Assembly (NCBI GenBank): GCA_945877115.1
Contig: CAMCQR010000001.1
Location: forward strand, 1 to 64,000
Reading direction: 5' to 3'
From: Synechococcus sp. UW140
Lineage (GTDB): Bacteria > Cyanobacteriota > Cyanobacteriia > PCC-6307 > Cyanobiaceae
DNA: 64,000 bases
Position numbers and translations under genes: made by a program. Positions 10,482 to 20,727 of this stretch are shown piece after piece. The notes under the pieces were generated by a model. The model saw nothing but the letters and a program-made list of their open reading frames with translations. It was not told the DNA's origin and searched no databases. Position 1 is the stretch's first letter; every line of letters starts with the position of its first letter.

Positions 10482-11477
10482 GTGGCTGCCATGGATATCG
10501 TTGATCGATCCAAGCCCGCCGCTCTTCTGCCCCTCAAGGGGGATGCAGCCCAAGGGTCTTTGGGGACGGAAACGATCCGTGGTGATGATCTCCTGGCCTG
10601 GCGCCGTGGATTGCTGCGCCTTGGTGGTGGGGCCGTCGATTTGGATTGGCTGATTGAGATGGCCGGCGGTCTCAGTTGGAGCCAACTGCAGTCGGTTCAT
10701 CTCCACCCAGAACGGTCGTACAGGCTGGCTGCCTCCCTGGAGGCGATTCAAACCCTATGGAACCAGCACCTGCAGACGGCTGCGCCCCTTCAATATTTAG
10801 TCGGATTGTGCCCCTGGCGTGATCTCGAACTGGAAGTTGGCCCGGGAGTTTTGATACCGCGCCAGGAAACCGAACTCTTGGTGGAGCTGGCCTTGTCGTT
10901 GATCCCGGCTGCGGACCACCATCGATCCCCCTTGGTTTGGCTGGACCTTGGTACGGGTTCCGGATGTCTTGCTGTGGCGCTGGCCCTTGCCTTTCCTGGG
11001 AGTGCGGGATGGGCCGTGGATTGCAGTGATCTGGCCCTGGCCAGGACGAAGACCAACCTGGAGCGCCACGGTTGCCGAGATTCCGTTCGTCTTCTAAAGA
11101 GTCATTGGTGGCAATCTCTCGATGTTTTACAGGGTGAGTTGGATCTGATCGTGACCAACCCTCCCTACATCCCGACTTCCCTTTTGGTGACTTTGGATCC
11201 GGTGGTGCGTCAACACGAACCCTGGTTGGCTCTCGATGGGGGGGAAGATGGCTTGGACGCAATCCGCACGATTGTGGCGGAGGCCAAGACTTACCTGGCC
11301 CAAGGAGGGATATTGCTGATGGAACACCACCATGATCAAAGCGCAGCTGTGATCGAACTTCTGGTTTCAGCGGGTCTCGCCCATCCCCAGGCCCACCGAG
11401 ATCTGGAAGGTATCTGGCGTTTTGCATCCGCGCGGCAAGCCGCCACCCCCTCGATGCAATCCAGCAACCCCACGTGA
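10482..11477 (+). CDS. prmC: peptide chain release factor N5-glutamine methyltransferase
   Basis: VGPGVLIPRQETELLVE, LDLGTGSGCLAVALAL, IVTNPPYIP. Confidence 0.93.
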   Translation: MAAMDIVDRSKPAALLPLKGDAAQGSLGTETIRGDDLLAWRRGLLRLGGGAVDLDWLIEMAGGLSWSQLQSVHLHPERSYRLAASLEAIQTLWNQHLQTAAPLQYLVGLCPWRDLELEVGPGVLIPRQETELLVELALSLIPAADHHRSPLVWLDLGTGSGCLAVALALAFPGSAGWAVDCSDLALARTKTNLERHGCRDSVRLLKSHWWQSLDVLQGELDLIVTNPPYIPTSLLVTLDPVVRQHEPWLALDGGEDGLDAIRTIVAEAKTYLAQGGILLMEHHHDQSAAVIELLVSAGLAHPQAHRDLEGIWRFASARQAATPSMQSSNPT

Positions 11478-12025
11478 TGGTGGCTCTCGCCGCTGTCGAT
11501 CTTGTTTCCACAGTGATGCGCGGTGAAGCTGTGATGTTCCCAACGGATACTCTTCCCGCACTGGCGTCTCATCCTTTCTCGGCGCAGCGGCTCTGGGACC
11601 TCAAGGCCCGGCCGTCCCATAAACCCCTGATCTTGATGGGGGCCAATCTGGAACAACTCCTTGCCGTGTTGGCGGTTCCCTGGCAAGACGCTTGGTTGCA
11701 ACAGGCAGCGACTTGCTGGCCAGGGGCATGCACCCTCGTGCTTCCAGTGGCAGGTCCCCTTGCTGACGCGTTGAATCCTGGGGGATGCAGCCTTGGCTTG
11801 CGGGTTCCTGCCTGTCCGATGGCCCAGCAGTTTCTCGATCACTGCGGACCTATGGCGACCACCAGCGTCAACCAATCCGGCGAACCTCCTGCCCACGATG
11901 ACGTCACGGCCCGCTTGGTGTTTCCGCACTTGCCCCTGTTAGCCCCCCTCCCTTGGCCCGTCTCTTCCGGTCAGCCCAGTCGTGTGCTTATTTGGAGAGA
12001 AAATGATTGGCAGCGCCTCCGCTGA
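11474..12025 (+). CDS. tsaC: YrdC/Sua5 L-threonylcarbamoyladenylate synthase
   Basis: GEAVMFPTDTLPALASHPFSAQRLWDLKARPSHKPL, LRVPACPMAQQFLDHCGPMATTSVNQSGEP. Confidence 0.85.
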   Translation: MMVALAAVDLVSTVMRGEAVMFPTDTLPALASHPFSAQRLWDLKARPSHKPLILMGANLEQLLAVLAVPWQDAWLQQAATCWPGACTLVLPVAGPLADALNPGGCSLGLRVPACPMAQQFLDHCGPMATTSVNQSGEPPAHDDVTARLVFPHLPLLAPLPWPVSSGQPSRVLIWRENDWQRLR

Positions 12026-12273
12026 AGCCAGCGGCCCAGTCCGGCTTTGTTTCACTAAGCCTTGATTGGGAGGGCGCCTCTCTGAAATCGAGGGGTTTTG
12101 TGCAACTTGTCGCTTTACTGGTCCTTATTACCTTGGCGGTTAGCCACTGGTTGGTGGAGCCAATCGTGCTGCTGTTGCAACCTTTTTTTGTACTGAGCTG
12201 GATGCCTTGGGCTTTCCTTGGAGCAGGTTTGTGGTTGCTGGCTGGTGACGATCCCCCCAATTCAGGTCCCTGA
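12007..12273 (+). CDS. small predicted membrane protein, unknown function
   Basis: 88 aa with two hydrophobic segments (FVQLVALLVLITLAVSHWLVEPIVLLL; FVLSWMPWAFLGAGLWLLAG). Confidence 0.55.
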   Translation: MAAPPLKPAAQSGFVSLSLDWEGASLKSRGFVQLVALLVLITLAVSHWLVEPIVLLLQPFFVLSWMPWAFLGAGLWLLAGDDPPNSGP

Positions 12274-13860
12274 GCGAGGTTTGGAGACAGGCAAGAAGCG
12301 GAACCAGTAGAGGTCGTCAATGCGGCCGAGCCGTTTAGGGGGCTTGCCCTGGCGCTGAACTGTGAGCAGATCCGGGCGGCCCGCCAACAGGTTCAGGCCC
12401 TTGCCGAGGGGAATCTTGCGCTGGCCCTGGAAGTTTTCAGTCAGGAGGGGCCGATCGTTGGCATCCCGCACCTCCAGCCAGGTGGGTTCGGAAGCCCGCA
12501 GGATCAACGCTTCGGCTGCTGGGTCATGAACTTGGCCGAGGGCAGGCTGAGGGGCCATCGGTCGGGCCGCAATCCTGGCGGGTTGCCGATAGGAAGGTTG
12601 CAAGGTAGAGAAGAAGGTGGGGATCCCCAGGGACTCCCACATCGAGACGCTTGCTGGGGGTTTGGTACCCACCGGTTGGGAACGTTTCGGTTGGCTCAAG
12701 CTGGCTGATATCGCGCTGATGGGAGTAAAACGGTGCCAACCAAGGTCATCGATGCTGCCGAGGCGCTTGGGGACGGCTTGGTCGATGGCGACGCTGACGG
12801 CATCGGCGCGGCCGGAGAGCACCTCCAGGCCCTTGCCCAAGGGGAAGCGGCGCTGACCGTTGAGTAGACCGGCAAAGATGGCGTCCCCGTTGATTCCTCG
12901 CACTTCGATCCAGCTGGGTTCTCTGGACTGGACGATGAGCGTCGGGGCAACAGAGCGGTTAGGTGAAGGGGATGGGAGGGTGCCCTGGGCCGTCGAGGTA
13001 GCAGTGCTACGGCTGGCCTGAACGAGGTGGGATTCCGTTGGCTTGATGGTCTGCCAATCGACCGCATCAATGCTGCCCAGGCGTCGGGGCGGGGTGCCGG
13101 GGAGCTGGACTGTAATGAGATCGGGGCGTCCTGCCAATAGGCGCAGGCCCTTGCCAAGGGGAATCCGGCGCTGTCCCTGGAAGGTCTCGGCCATCAGCGG
13201 CTGATCGTCGGCGTCGTGGACTTCCAGCCAGGTGGGGGCTGAAGCCGTGAGGATTAACTCGCCCGGGGCGGCCATCGATATTCGAGCCGGTGGCTTGGGG
13301 TGGGTCGGCGCAAGGGTTGCGGACGCCGGGGGGTTGGCCGTCTGGCCCCCTCCAGCCATCGGTGCGTTGAGTAGTCCCTCGCGGGCGCTCAGGGTCGGGA
13401 TCGACCCTTCGGTTTTGGCCTTTGACCCCACCGAGGCCTTGGCAAGGCTTGGACTTAAATGACGCACCCAGCTGGCCAGGGGACCGAGAGTAGCCAGCAG
13501 AAGAATGGATGCCGCACTTGCCAGGCCAATGGGGAGGAGGATTTTGTTGCGGCCGCTGCGAACGACGGAGGTGTCGGGCGTTGGCCTGGGTTGGGCTGCC
13601 GTAGGCGCGTCAGTGGTTGCCGGCAGACTTGGGCGTTGGGGCTGATGGGCGGCGGGCAAGGCTCGATCAAGCTTCTCGCGCAGTCCCTCCCCTTCCTGAT
13701 TGAGGGCTCGATTGCGATCGCGAATGGGGCGGAGACGCTCTTCGAATTTGCGCTCGTACAGTTCGGGCAGATCCCTTAACAAAGATTGGTAGTTGGAGAG
13801 TTGATTCCGCGCTGCCTCCAACTCTTCCAGGGTCGAGAGATAGTCGTCCTGGTTCTCCAT
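12262..13860 (-). CDS. coiled-coil/TM protein with three RodZ-C (DUF4115)-like repeats
   Basis: N-terminal coiled-coil (ENQDDYLSTLEELEAARNQLSNYQSLL), one TM (KILLPIGLASAASILLLATLGPLASWV), then three repeats of PTWLEVxDAxDxPLxxExFQGQRxIPLGKGLxLLAGRPDLxTVQxxGxPPxRLGxIDxxxW. Confidence 0.75.
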   Translation of the reverse strand: MENQDDYLSTLEELEAARNQLSNYQSLLRDLPELYERKFEERLRPIRDRNRALNQEGEGLREKLDRALPAAHQPQRPSLPATTDAPTAAQPRPTPDTSVVRSGRNKILLPIGLASAASILLLATLGPLASWVRHLSPSLAKASVGSKAKTEGSIPTLSAREGLLNAPMAGGGQTANPPASATLAPTHPKPPARISMAAPGELILTASAPTWLEVHDADDQPLMAETFQGQRRIPLGKGLRLLAGRPDLITVQLPGTPPRRLGSIDAVDWQTIKPTESHLVQASRSTATSTAQGTLPSPSPNRSVAPTLIVQSREPSWIEVRGINGDAIFAGLLNGQRRFPLGKGLEVLSGRADAVSVAIDQAVPKRLGSIDDLGWHRFTPISAISASLSQPKRSQPVGTKPPASVSMWESLGIPTFFSTLQPSYRQPARIAARPMAPQPALGQVHDPAAEALILRASEPTWLEVRDANDRPLLTENFQGQRKIPLGKGLNLLAGRPDLLTVQRQGKPPKRLGRIDDLYWFRFLPVSKPRSGT

Positions 13861-13924
13861 GTTTATTTTGCAGTGATTCACTTTCTCAGAAGCAGCCAAT
13901 CTGGCAAGCCCCCAAGTGGCTATT

Positions 13925-14190
13925 CTAATCCTAAATCCGTTGGCCCCTCTCGCCGGGTCATGGGGCTGATCGGCTCCAACTGGACGATGTTGCCGCTCCG
14001 GCTGGCTTTGATGAACGCTTCGGTGATCACCTCGCTACGCCAGCGCCTGGGGTGGCGAGGTCATCGTTGAGGTTTCGCCGTAGCGTCGTCGCTCCACGCC
14101 TAAGCGTTCTCCGACCGTCGTCAGTCGCATGGCATCCACATCAGCGATGGCTCTCAGCTCCACCTCAGCCATGGAGGGCATCTCTATTAC
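13925..14190 (-). pseudogene. possible remnant of a Gfo/Idh/MocA-family oxidoreductase
   Basis: Manual minus translation: AEVELRAIADVDAMRLTTVGERLGVERRRYGETS (N-terminal-like), stop/frameshift, then WRSEVITEAFIKASRSGNIVQLEPISPMTRREGPTDLGLE* (C-terminal-like). Confidence 0.35.
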
Positions 14191-14228
14191 CACCCGTGAT
14201 CGAAAACCCCATCAAGGGGCTGGAAGGA

Positions 14229-14300
14229 AGCCGGCTAACGGATTTGAACCGATGGCCTTCGCTTTACAAAAGCGCTGCTCTACCGCTGAGCTAAGCCGGC
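14229..14300 (-). tRNA. tRNA-Thr (anticodon TGT)
   Basis: Reverse complement GCCGGCTTAGCTCAGCGGTAGAGCAGCGCTTTTGTAAAGCGAAGGCCATCGGTTCAAATCCGTTAGCCGGCT; acceptor GCCGGCT/AGCCGGC, T-arm TTCAAAT. Confidence 0.92.
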
Positions 14301-14322
14301 CGCTGAAATCTGCATATCCAGC

Positions 14323-14559
14323 TTAGGACCGCGCCAGGGCCCAGACAAGCAGTTCGCAACGCTGGCGACATCCGCTCTTCTCCAACATGCTGGAGACATG
14401 GCTTTCGACGGTTCGTGGGCTGAGGACTAAGGCCGACGCGATCGCCCGATTGCCCATGCCCTGAATTAAGAGGCCTAGGACCCGGCGTTCCGCAGGGGTC
14501 ATGCCCATCAGACCGTTGTTAGCGTGATCAAGTCCATGGGGGGGTAGCGGAGGGGGCAT
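14323..14559 (-). CDS. stand-alone LuxR-type HTH regulator (no receiver domain)
   Basis: MTPAERRVLGLLIQGMGNRAIASALVLSPRTVESHVSSMLEKSGC, GerE/LuxR HTH signature. Confidence 0.85.
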   Translation of the reverse strand: MPPPLPPHGLDHANNGLMGMTPAERRVLGLLIQGMGNRAIASALVLSPRTVESHVSSMLEKSGCRQRCELLVWALARS

Positions 14560-14601
14560 GGTCTTCGGCTGAATCCAGAAGTCCAGGGTTCCCCCTTTCG
14601 G

Positions 14602-15024
14602 TCATGGGGATGGTGACGGATCATTGGCAGGATCCTGGACATCCATCACCTCGGAGCTTTGGGATGGGATGGGTAAAGGGATTTCCGACGTACCACCTGG
14701 CGCAAGCAGATCAGAGTCGCTTGGGTTGCTAGTTGTCCTGGTTTCCAGGGATGGGCTGGTCAGGGGGCGGGCACGGCGGATCGGCAGATTGGCGACCAAG
14801 GCCGTCACCCTGTCCTCGGTGGCCAAGCTGACATCGCCACTTTCGATGTCAATCTCGACATATTTCTGCACCACCTCAAGAATCTCCCGACGCATGCGCT
14901 CGAGCAGCTCGGGATTGAGATCACTGCGATCGTGGGCCAACACCAACTGCAGACGTTCGCGGGCCGTGGTGGCACTGGGCTTATGCAGGCCCAGCAGGTG
15001 TTGAAGGAAGTCGAACAAGGCCAT
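14602..15024 (-). CDS. minE: cell division topological specificity factor MinE
   Basis: [39 protein letters not shown], adjacent to minD. Confidence 0.95.
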   Translation of the reverse strand: MALFDFLQHLLGLHKPSATTARERLQLVLAHDRSDLNPELLERMRREILEVVQKYVEIDIESGDVSLATEDRVTALVANLPIRRARPLTSPSLETRTTSNPSDSDLLAPGGTSEIPLPIPSQSSEVMDVQDPANDPSPSP

Positions 15025-15029
15025 GCCGC

Positions 15030-15854
15030 TCAGAAAAGGCCAGTTGTTCTGCGAATCTTGCCCATCAGGCGGGCCCTGAGGCCCCGGCGTTCGCGGGACG
15101 GGTCGATCAGGGGCACCTCTTCGCCCCGAAGCCGGCGCGCCACATTCATGTAGGCCCGACCGGCGGGGGAAAGGGACCCATTGAGGGTGAGGGGCTCACC
15201 CCGATTGGTGGAGGTGATCACCTGCTCGTCTTCAAGCACCAGTCCCAACAAGGGCAGGGCAAGAATGTCGGTGACATCGTTGACGCCCAGCATTTCCTGG
15301 TTGGCCACCATCTTGGGGCGAACCCGGTTGAGAACCATCTGCACCGGCGCCACCCCCTGGGTATTCAGCAGACCGATCACGCGATCCGCGTCCCGAACCG
15401 CAGCCATCTCCGGGGTGGTAATGACGATCGCTTCCCTGGCGGCGGCGGCGGCATTGCGAAAGCCGGTTTCAATCCCCGCTGGGCAGTCGATCAACACAAA
15501 GTTGGCCCGTTCCGCGACCATCCCGACGATTTTCTTCATATCGTCGGAGGTCAACCAGTCGAGCATGCGCGCGTTGCCGGCGGGAAGCAGCGAGAGGTTC
15601 GGCTCCTGTTTGTGCTTCACCAACGCCTGCTCCAACCGACAGGTTTCTTCAAGCACGTCTTGGGCGTTATAGACAATGCGATTCTCCAGACCCAGCAGCA
15701 GGTCGAGATTGCGCAGACCGAAGTCAGCGTCCAGAACCACGGTGGTCTCACCGAGTCGGGCCAGGGCAATGCCCAGGTTCGCCGTGAGGGTTGTCTTGCC
15801 GACCCCTCCCTTGCCGGAACAGATCAGGATGACGCGAGCGGGGGTAGCTGTCAC
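15030..15854 (-). CDS. minD: septum site-determining protein MinD
   Basis: [28 protein letters not shown] deviant Walker A; C-terminal amphipathic tail. Confidence 0.97.
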   Translation of the reverse strand: MTATPARVILICSGKGGVGKTTLTANLGIALARLGETTVVLDADFGLRNLDLLLGLENRIVYNAQDVLEETCRLEQALVKHKQEPNLSLLPAGNARMLDWLTSDDMKKIVGMVAERANFVLIDCPAGIETGFRNAAAAAREAIVITTPEMAAVRDADRVIGLLNTQGVAPVQMVLNRVRPKMVANQEMLGVNDVTDILALPLLGLVLEDEQVITSTNRGEPLTLNGSLSPAGRAYMNVARRLRGEEVPLIDPSRERRGLRARLMGKIRRTTGLF

Positions 15855-16573
15855 TGGGCACTGGGGCTGGATCCCACGTTAAGCCCCTGGGAAGGCATCC
15901 CTTGGAGGGGCCAGCGTGGAGATGCAGGATCGATGCGAATTTCGCCGTTCTCAAGTCGGGCTTCTTCGCAAAGGCCCGCAGCGGGGACTTCATCCGGTCC
16001 CCGAGCCACGGCCCCGGCAATACGAAGTTGGAGCGGACGCATCTGCAGGGCGACGATGGTTGCCTGATCATCACCAAGTCGGCCGGCATGGGCCACCCCC
16101 CGCAGACGGCCCCAGACCAGCACGTGGCCAACCGCACTAATCTGGGCTCCGGGATTCACATCCCCCAGCACCAAGAGCGAGCCATCGGCCTGGAGATGCT
16201 CTCCAGAGCGCAAGGTCCCCTGGTGCACGGTCAGGGCGGGGATGGTGGGCGCCGCTTTGGGGGGATGCTGTAACTCACCTGTGTTCGGCCCCAAGTGGAG
16301 CCCGAGGGAGGCGGCCGCCACGCGGGTTTCCGGGTGATCAGCCTGCAGTTGAACCAGGGTCAGCCCCTGTTGGGTCAAAAGGCTTTGGAGGGCCTCCAGG
16401 TCGGGAAGCCGCAGCCGCCAGTCGCCGCAGATCAGGTTCAACGGGCCTTGGATGGCGCCCAGGCTGAGGGCCTGTCTGACCTCCTCCAACAGGGGGCCAG
16501 CCTTCTGGGGGGGAGGCAGCCTCAGCAGATGGGGGTGCTGGGGATCGCTCGTAATGCAGAGGGCCGCCGCCAT
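15851..16573 (-). CDS. minC: septum site-determining protein MinC
   Basis: TLRSGEHLQADGSLLVLGDVNPGAQISAVGHVLVWGRLRGVAHAG; upstream of minD. Start taken at MAAALCIT. Confidence 0.9.
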   Translation of the reverse strand: MAAALCITSDPQHPHLLRLPPPQKAGPLLEEVRQALSLGAIQGPLNLICGDWRLRLPDLEALQSLLTQQGLTLVQLQADHPETRVAAASLGLHLGPNTGELQHPPKAAPTIPALTVHQGTLRSGEHLQADGSLLVLGDVNPGAQISAVGHVLVWGRLRGVAHAGRLGDDQATIVALQMRPLQLRIAGAVARGPDEVPAAGLCEEARLENGEIRIDPASPRWPLQGMPSQGLNVGSSPSAQ

Positions 16574-16599
16574 GGCTGCAGGGCTCAAGGACTTGGACT

Positions 16600-17898
16600 T
16601 TAATTGGTACTGGCGTGATGAATCCTTTGGGCCCCCTCCCCCCTCGCCACCCACTCCCGCACTAGGTAGGCCAGGGGGGGGCTCAGGTTCGGTGGGTGGA
16701 TCAGCCAGGCGATCTCTTCGCTTTGACTGAGCACCCTGACCAATTCGGAGCGCTGTTCGAGGGCCAGCAACCGCTGGCCATCCCAGAGGCGCAGGCCTCC
16801 TTTGTAGGGGTGGTAACCCCGGCTATGGCGCTGTTGCAGGCCGCAGCAACCGTCAGGTGCCAGGCCGGCGGCAGCCGCAAGCGTGCGGGCCTCAGCCAAT
16901 AGCTCCAGACGTTCTGGAGAGCTCAATTCGCTTACATCAATGGCCCGTAAGAGCCGGCGATCGACCAGGCGGGCACAGGGTTCTGCCAACTCCGCCGGAC
17001 CCTCCTGGCGCCAGCGTTCCAGGTGGTACCCGGTGACGATGTCGTCATTGGCCAGATAGGTGTCCAGGTCGAGATTCTGCGGGTCCCAGAGCCAGCGGGC
17101 CATGGTCCTGTCAGCCCACACTCGCTGGGGTCCCAATCGCCTGGCGACCTGGATAGTGTGGTTCAGCAGCCAATTGCAGACCCCATTGAGCCGGTGGTTG
17201 TAAACGCTGCGATACATCAGTTGGCGCACGACCAGGTAGTGCTCCACCGCTGGCAGCCCCTTGGGGTGTAATGCCAGGCTGCCATCCGGCGCCAGGGTGA
17301 GGCTGGCCAGAATCCGCTGCAGATCGAGATGGCCGAAACAGGTGCCGGTGCTGTAACTGTCGCGCAGCAGATAATCGAGCCGATCACAGTCAAGTTGGCT
17401 GCTTACTAGGGCTCCGATCGCCGCAGGCTGGGTTTGGCCGGTCTCCAACAGGGTGGCGACCGCCTCAGCTAGCCCGGGCCTGGTAGCTTCCAACCGGCTC
17501 CTCAGGTCGGGATGCTCCCTCGCCAGTCGGGCCGACCAGGCCTCATGCCGCAGCCCGTACATGTCCTCGCCGCTATGGCTCAGGGGGGCATGCCCCACGT
17601 CGTGGAGTAAAGCCGCTGCATAGAGCAAGGGCCGCTGCGAGGCCAGGTCGCTTTGGAGGGTTTCGAGTTGGTTGAGGGCCAGGCGCGCCAGATGCAGCAC
17701 CCCTAGGGAGTGGGTGAAGCGACTGGATTCGGCGCCGTGAAAGGTGAGGAACGCGGGACCGAGTTGGCGGATGCGTCGCAGCCGCTGGAAAGGAGCTGTG
17801 TCGATCAGATCCATGGCCATGGCTTCGGCCGGATCCTGCCGATCCAGACGGATGGCTCCATGGAGGGGGTCGTGGTAGGTGCGGCGCCCTAAGGCCAT
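16600..17898 (-). CDS. HD-domain phosphohydrolase
   Basis: YHDPLHGAIRLD, FQRLRRIRQLG, SRFTHSLGVLHLARLAL, LLHDVGHAPLSHSGE. Confidence 0.9.
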   Translation of the reverse strand: MALGRRTYHDPLHGAIRLDRQDPAEAMAMDLIDTAPFQRLRRIRQLGPAFLTFHGAESSRFTHSLGVLHLARLALNQLETLQSDLASQRPLLYAAALLHDVGHAPLSHSGEDMYGLRHEAWSARLAREHPDLRSRLEATRPGLAEAVATLLETGQTQPAAIGALVSSQLDCDRLDYLLRDSYSTGTCFGHLDLQRILASLTLAPDGSLALHPKGLPAVEHYLVVRQLMYRSVYNHRLNGVCNWLLNHTIQVARRLGPQRVWADRTMARWLWDPQNLDLDTYLANDDIVTGYHLERWRQEGPAELAEPCARLVDRRLLRAIDVSELSSPERLELLAEARTLAAAAGLAPDGCCGLQQRHSRGYHPYKGGLRLWDGQRLLALEQRSELVRVLSQSEEIAWLIHPPNLSPPLAYLVREWVARGEGAQRIHHASTN

Positions 17899-17899
17899 A

Positions 17900-19279
17900 T
17901 CAGTTCGCCCCGCTCTCAGGAGCCAGTTGTTCGGTGAGAAGGCGCTGGGCCTCCCCCAGCCAAGTGTCGTTGGTGCCCCCTGGAGTCAAGGGCTCGGGCT
18001 GGGCCAGGAGGTGATCAGGTGTCAGACCCAGAGCCTGGATCTCCCGACCCAGAGGGGTGCGATAGCGGGCGACACTGACGGCGAGGCCACTGCCATCGCC
18101 CAGCGAAATCAGCGTCTGAATCAGGCCCTTGCCGAAGCTGCGGCTGCCGACCAGGGAGGAACGGCCCGCATCCTGGAGGGCCCCGGCCAGGATTTCACTG
18201 GCACTGGCACTGCCTCCGTTGATGAGGGTCAGCAGGGGGCCGCTGTAGAGGGCGCCGGCGTTGGCCGATTGTTGCGCATTGATTCCCCCCCGGTCCTGGG
18301 TTTCGACGATTCCCTTGTTGTCGAGGAGGCTGTTCGCCACTGCCACTCCGGCGCTGACCAGTCCGCCGGAATTGTTACGTAGATCCAAGATGACCCCATC
18401 AACGGGGGCTGCGTCCACCCAGGATCCTTCCCCTTGGCCGGCAAAGCGACGCAGCCAGAGGTCGGTGAGCTCCGGAACCGGTTCGCTGAACTGGGTAATG
18501 CGGAGATAGCCCAGACGATGACCTGGTCGAATCAGGACCTGGCCGCGCACGGGCTGTAAATCCACTTGGCGCCGTTCAAGCACCACCTCCTTTTGGCTGC
18601 CCTTGGTCGTGGCCAGCGTCACCACAACGTCGGTTCCAGCATTCCCCCGTAGCCGGGCTGCGGATCCTTCCAGGCCCAGTTCAAGGCTGGAAGTGCCGTC
18701 GATGGCCAGTACTTCGGTGCCCGGCTGGATATGGGCTTCACTGGCGGGTGAGTCATCCAGGGGGGCGATGACAACCACATGTTGGTCGACGGCTCGCAGG
18801 CCCAGTTGCAGCCCGACCCCACTCACCGTTCCCTGGGTGGTGGCCCGCAGGGCCCCGTAGTCGCTGGGCCGGAGCAGCCTTGTGTAGGAATCACCGAGGG
18901 GCGCCAGCATCGCCTCAATGGCCCTGTAGGCATCGGTCGAACTGTTGATGGACTTTTCCAGGGCCTCCTGCCGCAAGCGCCGCCAATGCACCTGTTCCAG
19001 CTGGTCGGGGTCCCAATAGCTCTGGTTGACGAGACGCCAGGCCTCAACCACAAGCTGCTGGGCATCGTTGAGCGCCAGGACACTGGGGACAGGTAGGGGT
19101 CCGCCCAGCAGCGTGCTGACAACGAGAGCGCCTGTGAGCAGGATGCCTAGCAGGGTTTGACCCAGATGCCCCTGGGGCCGCTGCCGGGGGCGAGGCAGGC
19201 TGGCGCTGGGGTCCGCTGGCGAGAGGGGATGGCCCGGATGGATCACGGGGGGGGCAGCACGATCGGTAGACTCTGACAA
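17900..19279 (-). CDS. ctpA: S41 C-terminal processing peptidase
   Basis: PDZ plus [61 protein letters not shown]. Confidence 0.93.
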   Translation of the reverse strand: MSESTDRAAPPVIHPGHPLSPADPSASLPRPRQRPQGHLGQTLLGILLTGALVVSTLLGGPLPVPSVLALNDAQQLVVEAWRLVNQSYWDPDQLEQVHWRRLRQEALEKSINSSTDAYRAIEAMLAPLGDSYTRLLRPSDYGALRATTQGTVSGVGLQLGLRAVDQHVVVIAPLDDSPASEAHIQPGTEVLAIDGTSSLELGLEGSAARLRGNAGTDVVVTLATTKGSQKEVVLERRQVDLQPVRGQVLIRPGHRLGYLRITQFSEPVPELTDLWLRRFAGQGEGSWVDAAPVDGVILDLRNNSGGLVSAGVAVANSLLDNKGIVETQDRGGINAQQSANAGALYSGPLLTLINGGSASASEILAGALQDAGRSSLVGSRSFGKGLIQTLISLGDGSGLAVSVARYRTPLGREIQALGLTPDHLLAQPEPLTPGGTNDTWLGEAQRLLTEQLAPESGAN

Positions 19280-19296
19280 CCCAAGCCCATCGCTGC

Positions 19297-19971
19297 ATGG
19301 CGAATTCCTCCCCCGCCGGCAAATCCACGCCGGTGTTCGATTGGTTCAACGAACGGTTGGATCTCCAAGATGTTGTCGACGACATCGCCACCAAGTATGT
19401 GCCGCCCCACGTCAACATCTTTTATTGCCTGGGCGGCATCACCCTCACCTGCTTCCTGATTCAGTTCGCCAGCGGGTTTGCGATGACGTTTTATTACAAA
19501 CCCACGGTGGCAGAGGCCTATTCTTCTGTCCAGTACCTGATGACCGACGTCAGTTTCGGTTGGTTGATTCGCTCCGTCCATCGCTGGAGCGCCAGCATGA
19601 TGGTTCTGATGTTGATTCTCCATGTGTTCCGGGTCTATCTCACAGGCGGGTTCAAGCGCCCCCGGGAACTTACTTGGGTCACTGGAGTGACCATGGCTGT
19701 GATCACTGTTTCGTTCGGTGTTACAGGCTATTCCTTGCCCTGGGATCAAGTCGGTTATTGGGCTGTAAAAATTGTCTCCGGTGTGCCTGCCGCTTTACCA
19801 GTGGTGGGCGATTTTATGGTTGAGCTTTTACGAGGTGGAGAGAGTGTCGGTCAGTCCACCCTCACCCGCTTTTATAGCCTCCACACTTTTGTTCTGCCCT
19901 GGTTGCTAGCTGTGTTCATGCTCATGCACTTCCTGATGATCAGGAAGCAAGGCATTTCTGGACCCCTCTGA
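19297..19971 (+). CDS. petB: cytochrome b6
   Basis: [42 protein letters not shown], heme-ligand histidines in [13 protein letters not shown] / [13 protein letters not shown]. Confidence 0.98.
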   Translation: MANSSPAGKSTPVFDWFNERLDLQDVVDDIATKYVPPHVNIFYCLGGITLTCFLIQFASGFAMTFYYKPTVAEAYSSVQYLMTDVSFGWLIRSVHRWSASMMVLMLILHVFRVYLTGGFKRPRELTWVTGVTMAVITVSFGVTGYSLPWDQVGYWAVKIVSGVPAALPVVGDFMVELLRGGESVGQSTLTRFYSLHTFVLPWLLAVFMLMHFLMIRKQGISGPL

Positions 19972-20047
19972 CCCAAGGAACGCTGGTTCAAACAAGGCTT
20001 TCCTTAAGTTCACTTGTTCTCCTCCTCCACTCCCCCGCCATTAGGCC

Positions 20048-20530
20048 ATGTCTTTCGTCAAAAAGCCTGATCTCAACGATCCCGCCCTGCGGGCAAAATT
20101 GGCCAAAGGCATGGGCCATAACTACTACGGAGAGCCGGCGTGGCCTAACGATCTCCTATATATGTTCCCTGTGACGATCCTTGGGACAATTGCTTGTATC
20201 GTTGGCCTAGCTGTTTTGGACCCTGCAATGCTAGGCGACAAGGCTGATCCTTTTGCTACTCCCCTAGAAATCCTTCCCGAATGGTATCTTTATCCTGTAT
20301 TTCAGATTCTTAGGGTTGTCCCCAATAAATTGCTGGGCATTGCCTTGCAAACCATGGTGCCTTTGGGGCTCATGCTAATTCCATTCATAGAGAGCTTCAA
20401 CAAGTTTCAAAATCCCTTTCGCAGGCCAGTTGCTATGACTGTATTCTTATTTGGTACTGCTGTCACCATCTATTTAGGTATTGGTGCTGCCCTGCCAATT
20501 GATAAATCCCTCACTCTTGGATTGTTCTAG
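20048..20530 (+). CDS. petD: cytochrome b6f subunit IV
   Basis: [46 protein letters not shown]. Confidence 0.98.
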   Translation: MSFVKKPDLNDPALRAKLAKGMGHNYYGEPAWPNDLLYMFPVTILGTIACIVGLAVLDPAMLGDKADPFATPLEILPEWYLYPVFQILRVVPNKLLGIALQTMVPLGLMLIPFIESFNKFQNPFRRPVAMTVFLFGTAVTIYLGIGAALPIDKSLTLGLF

Positions 20531-20579
20531 TTAATCTTTTGAAAGAACCATAATCTGGTTAAATTAAATTAATTTCAAT

Positions 20580-20612
20580 CCTCCTGCCAATCAGCTTGGT
20601 GGGAGGTTTTTA
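20580..20612 (+). terminator. intrinsic terminator after petBD
   Basis: CCTCCTGCCAA TCAGC TTGGTGGGAGG followed by TTTTT (two G-U pairs). Confidence 0.85.
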
Positions 20613-20727
20613 TTTGAGATGCTTGCTGTTCGATTATGGTTTTTGCTGATGGACGGTCGATCGGCAAGCCTTCTCATGGAAAGGGCTCTTTCCCTGTTAG
20701 CATTGGTTACGATCAGCAGGTGTCTTT

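Noticed and set aside
13714-13721. HIP1 octamer GCGATCGC (also seen near 14436, 22863 and 29272)
   Set aside because: Only a handful noticed by eye in 64 kb, so no local HIP1 enrichment to report.
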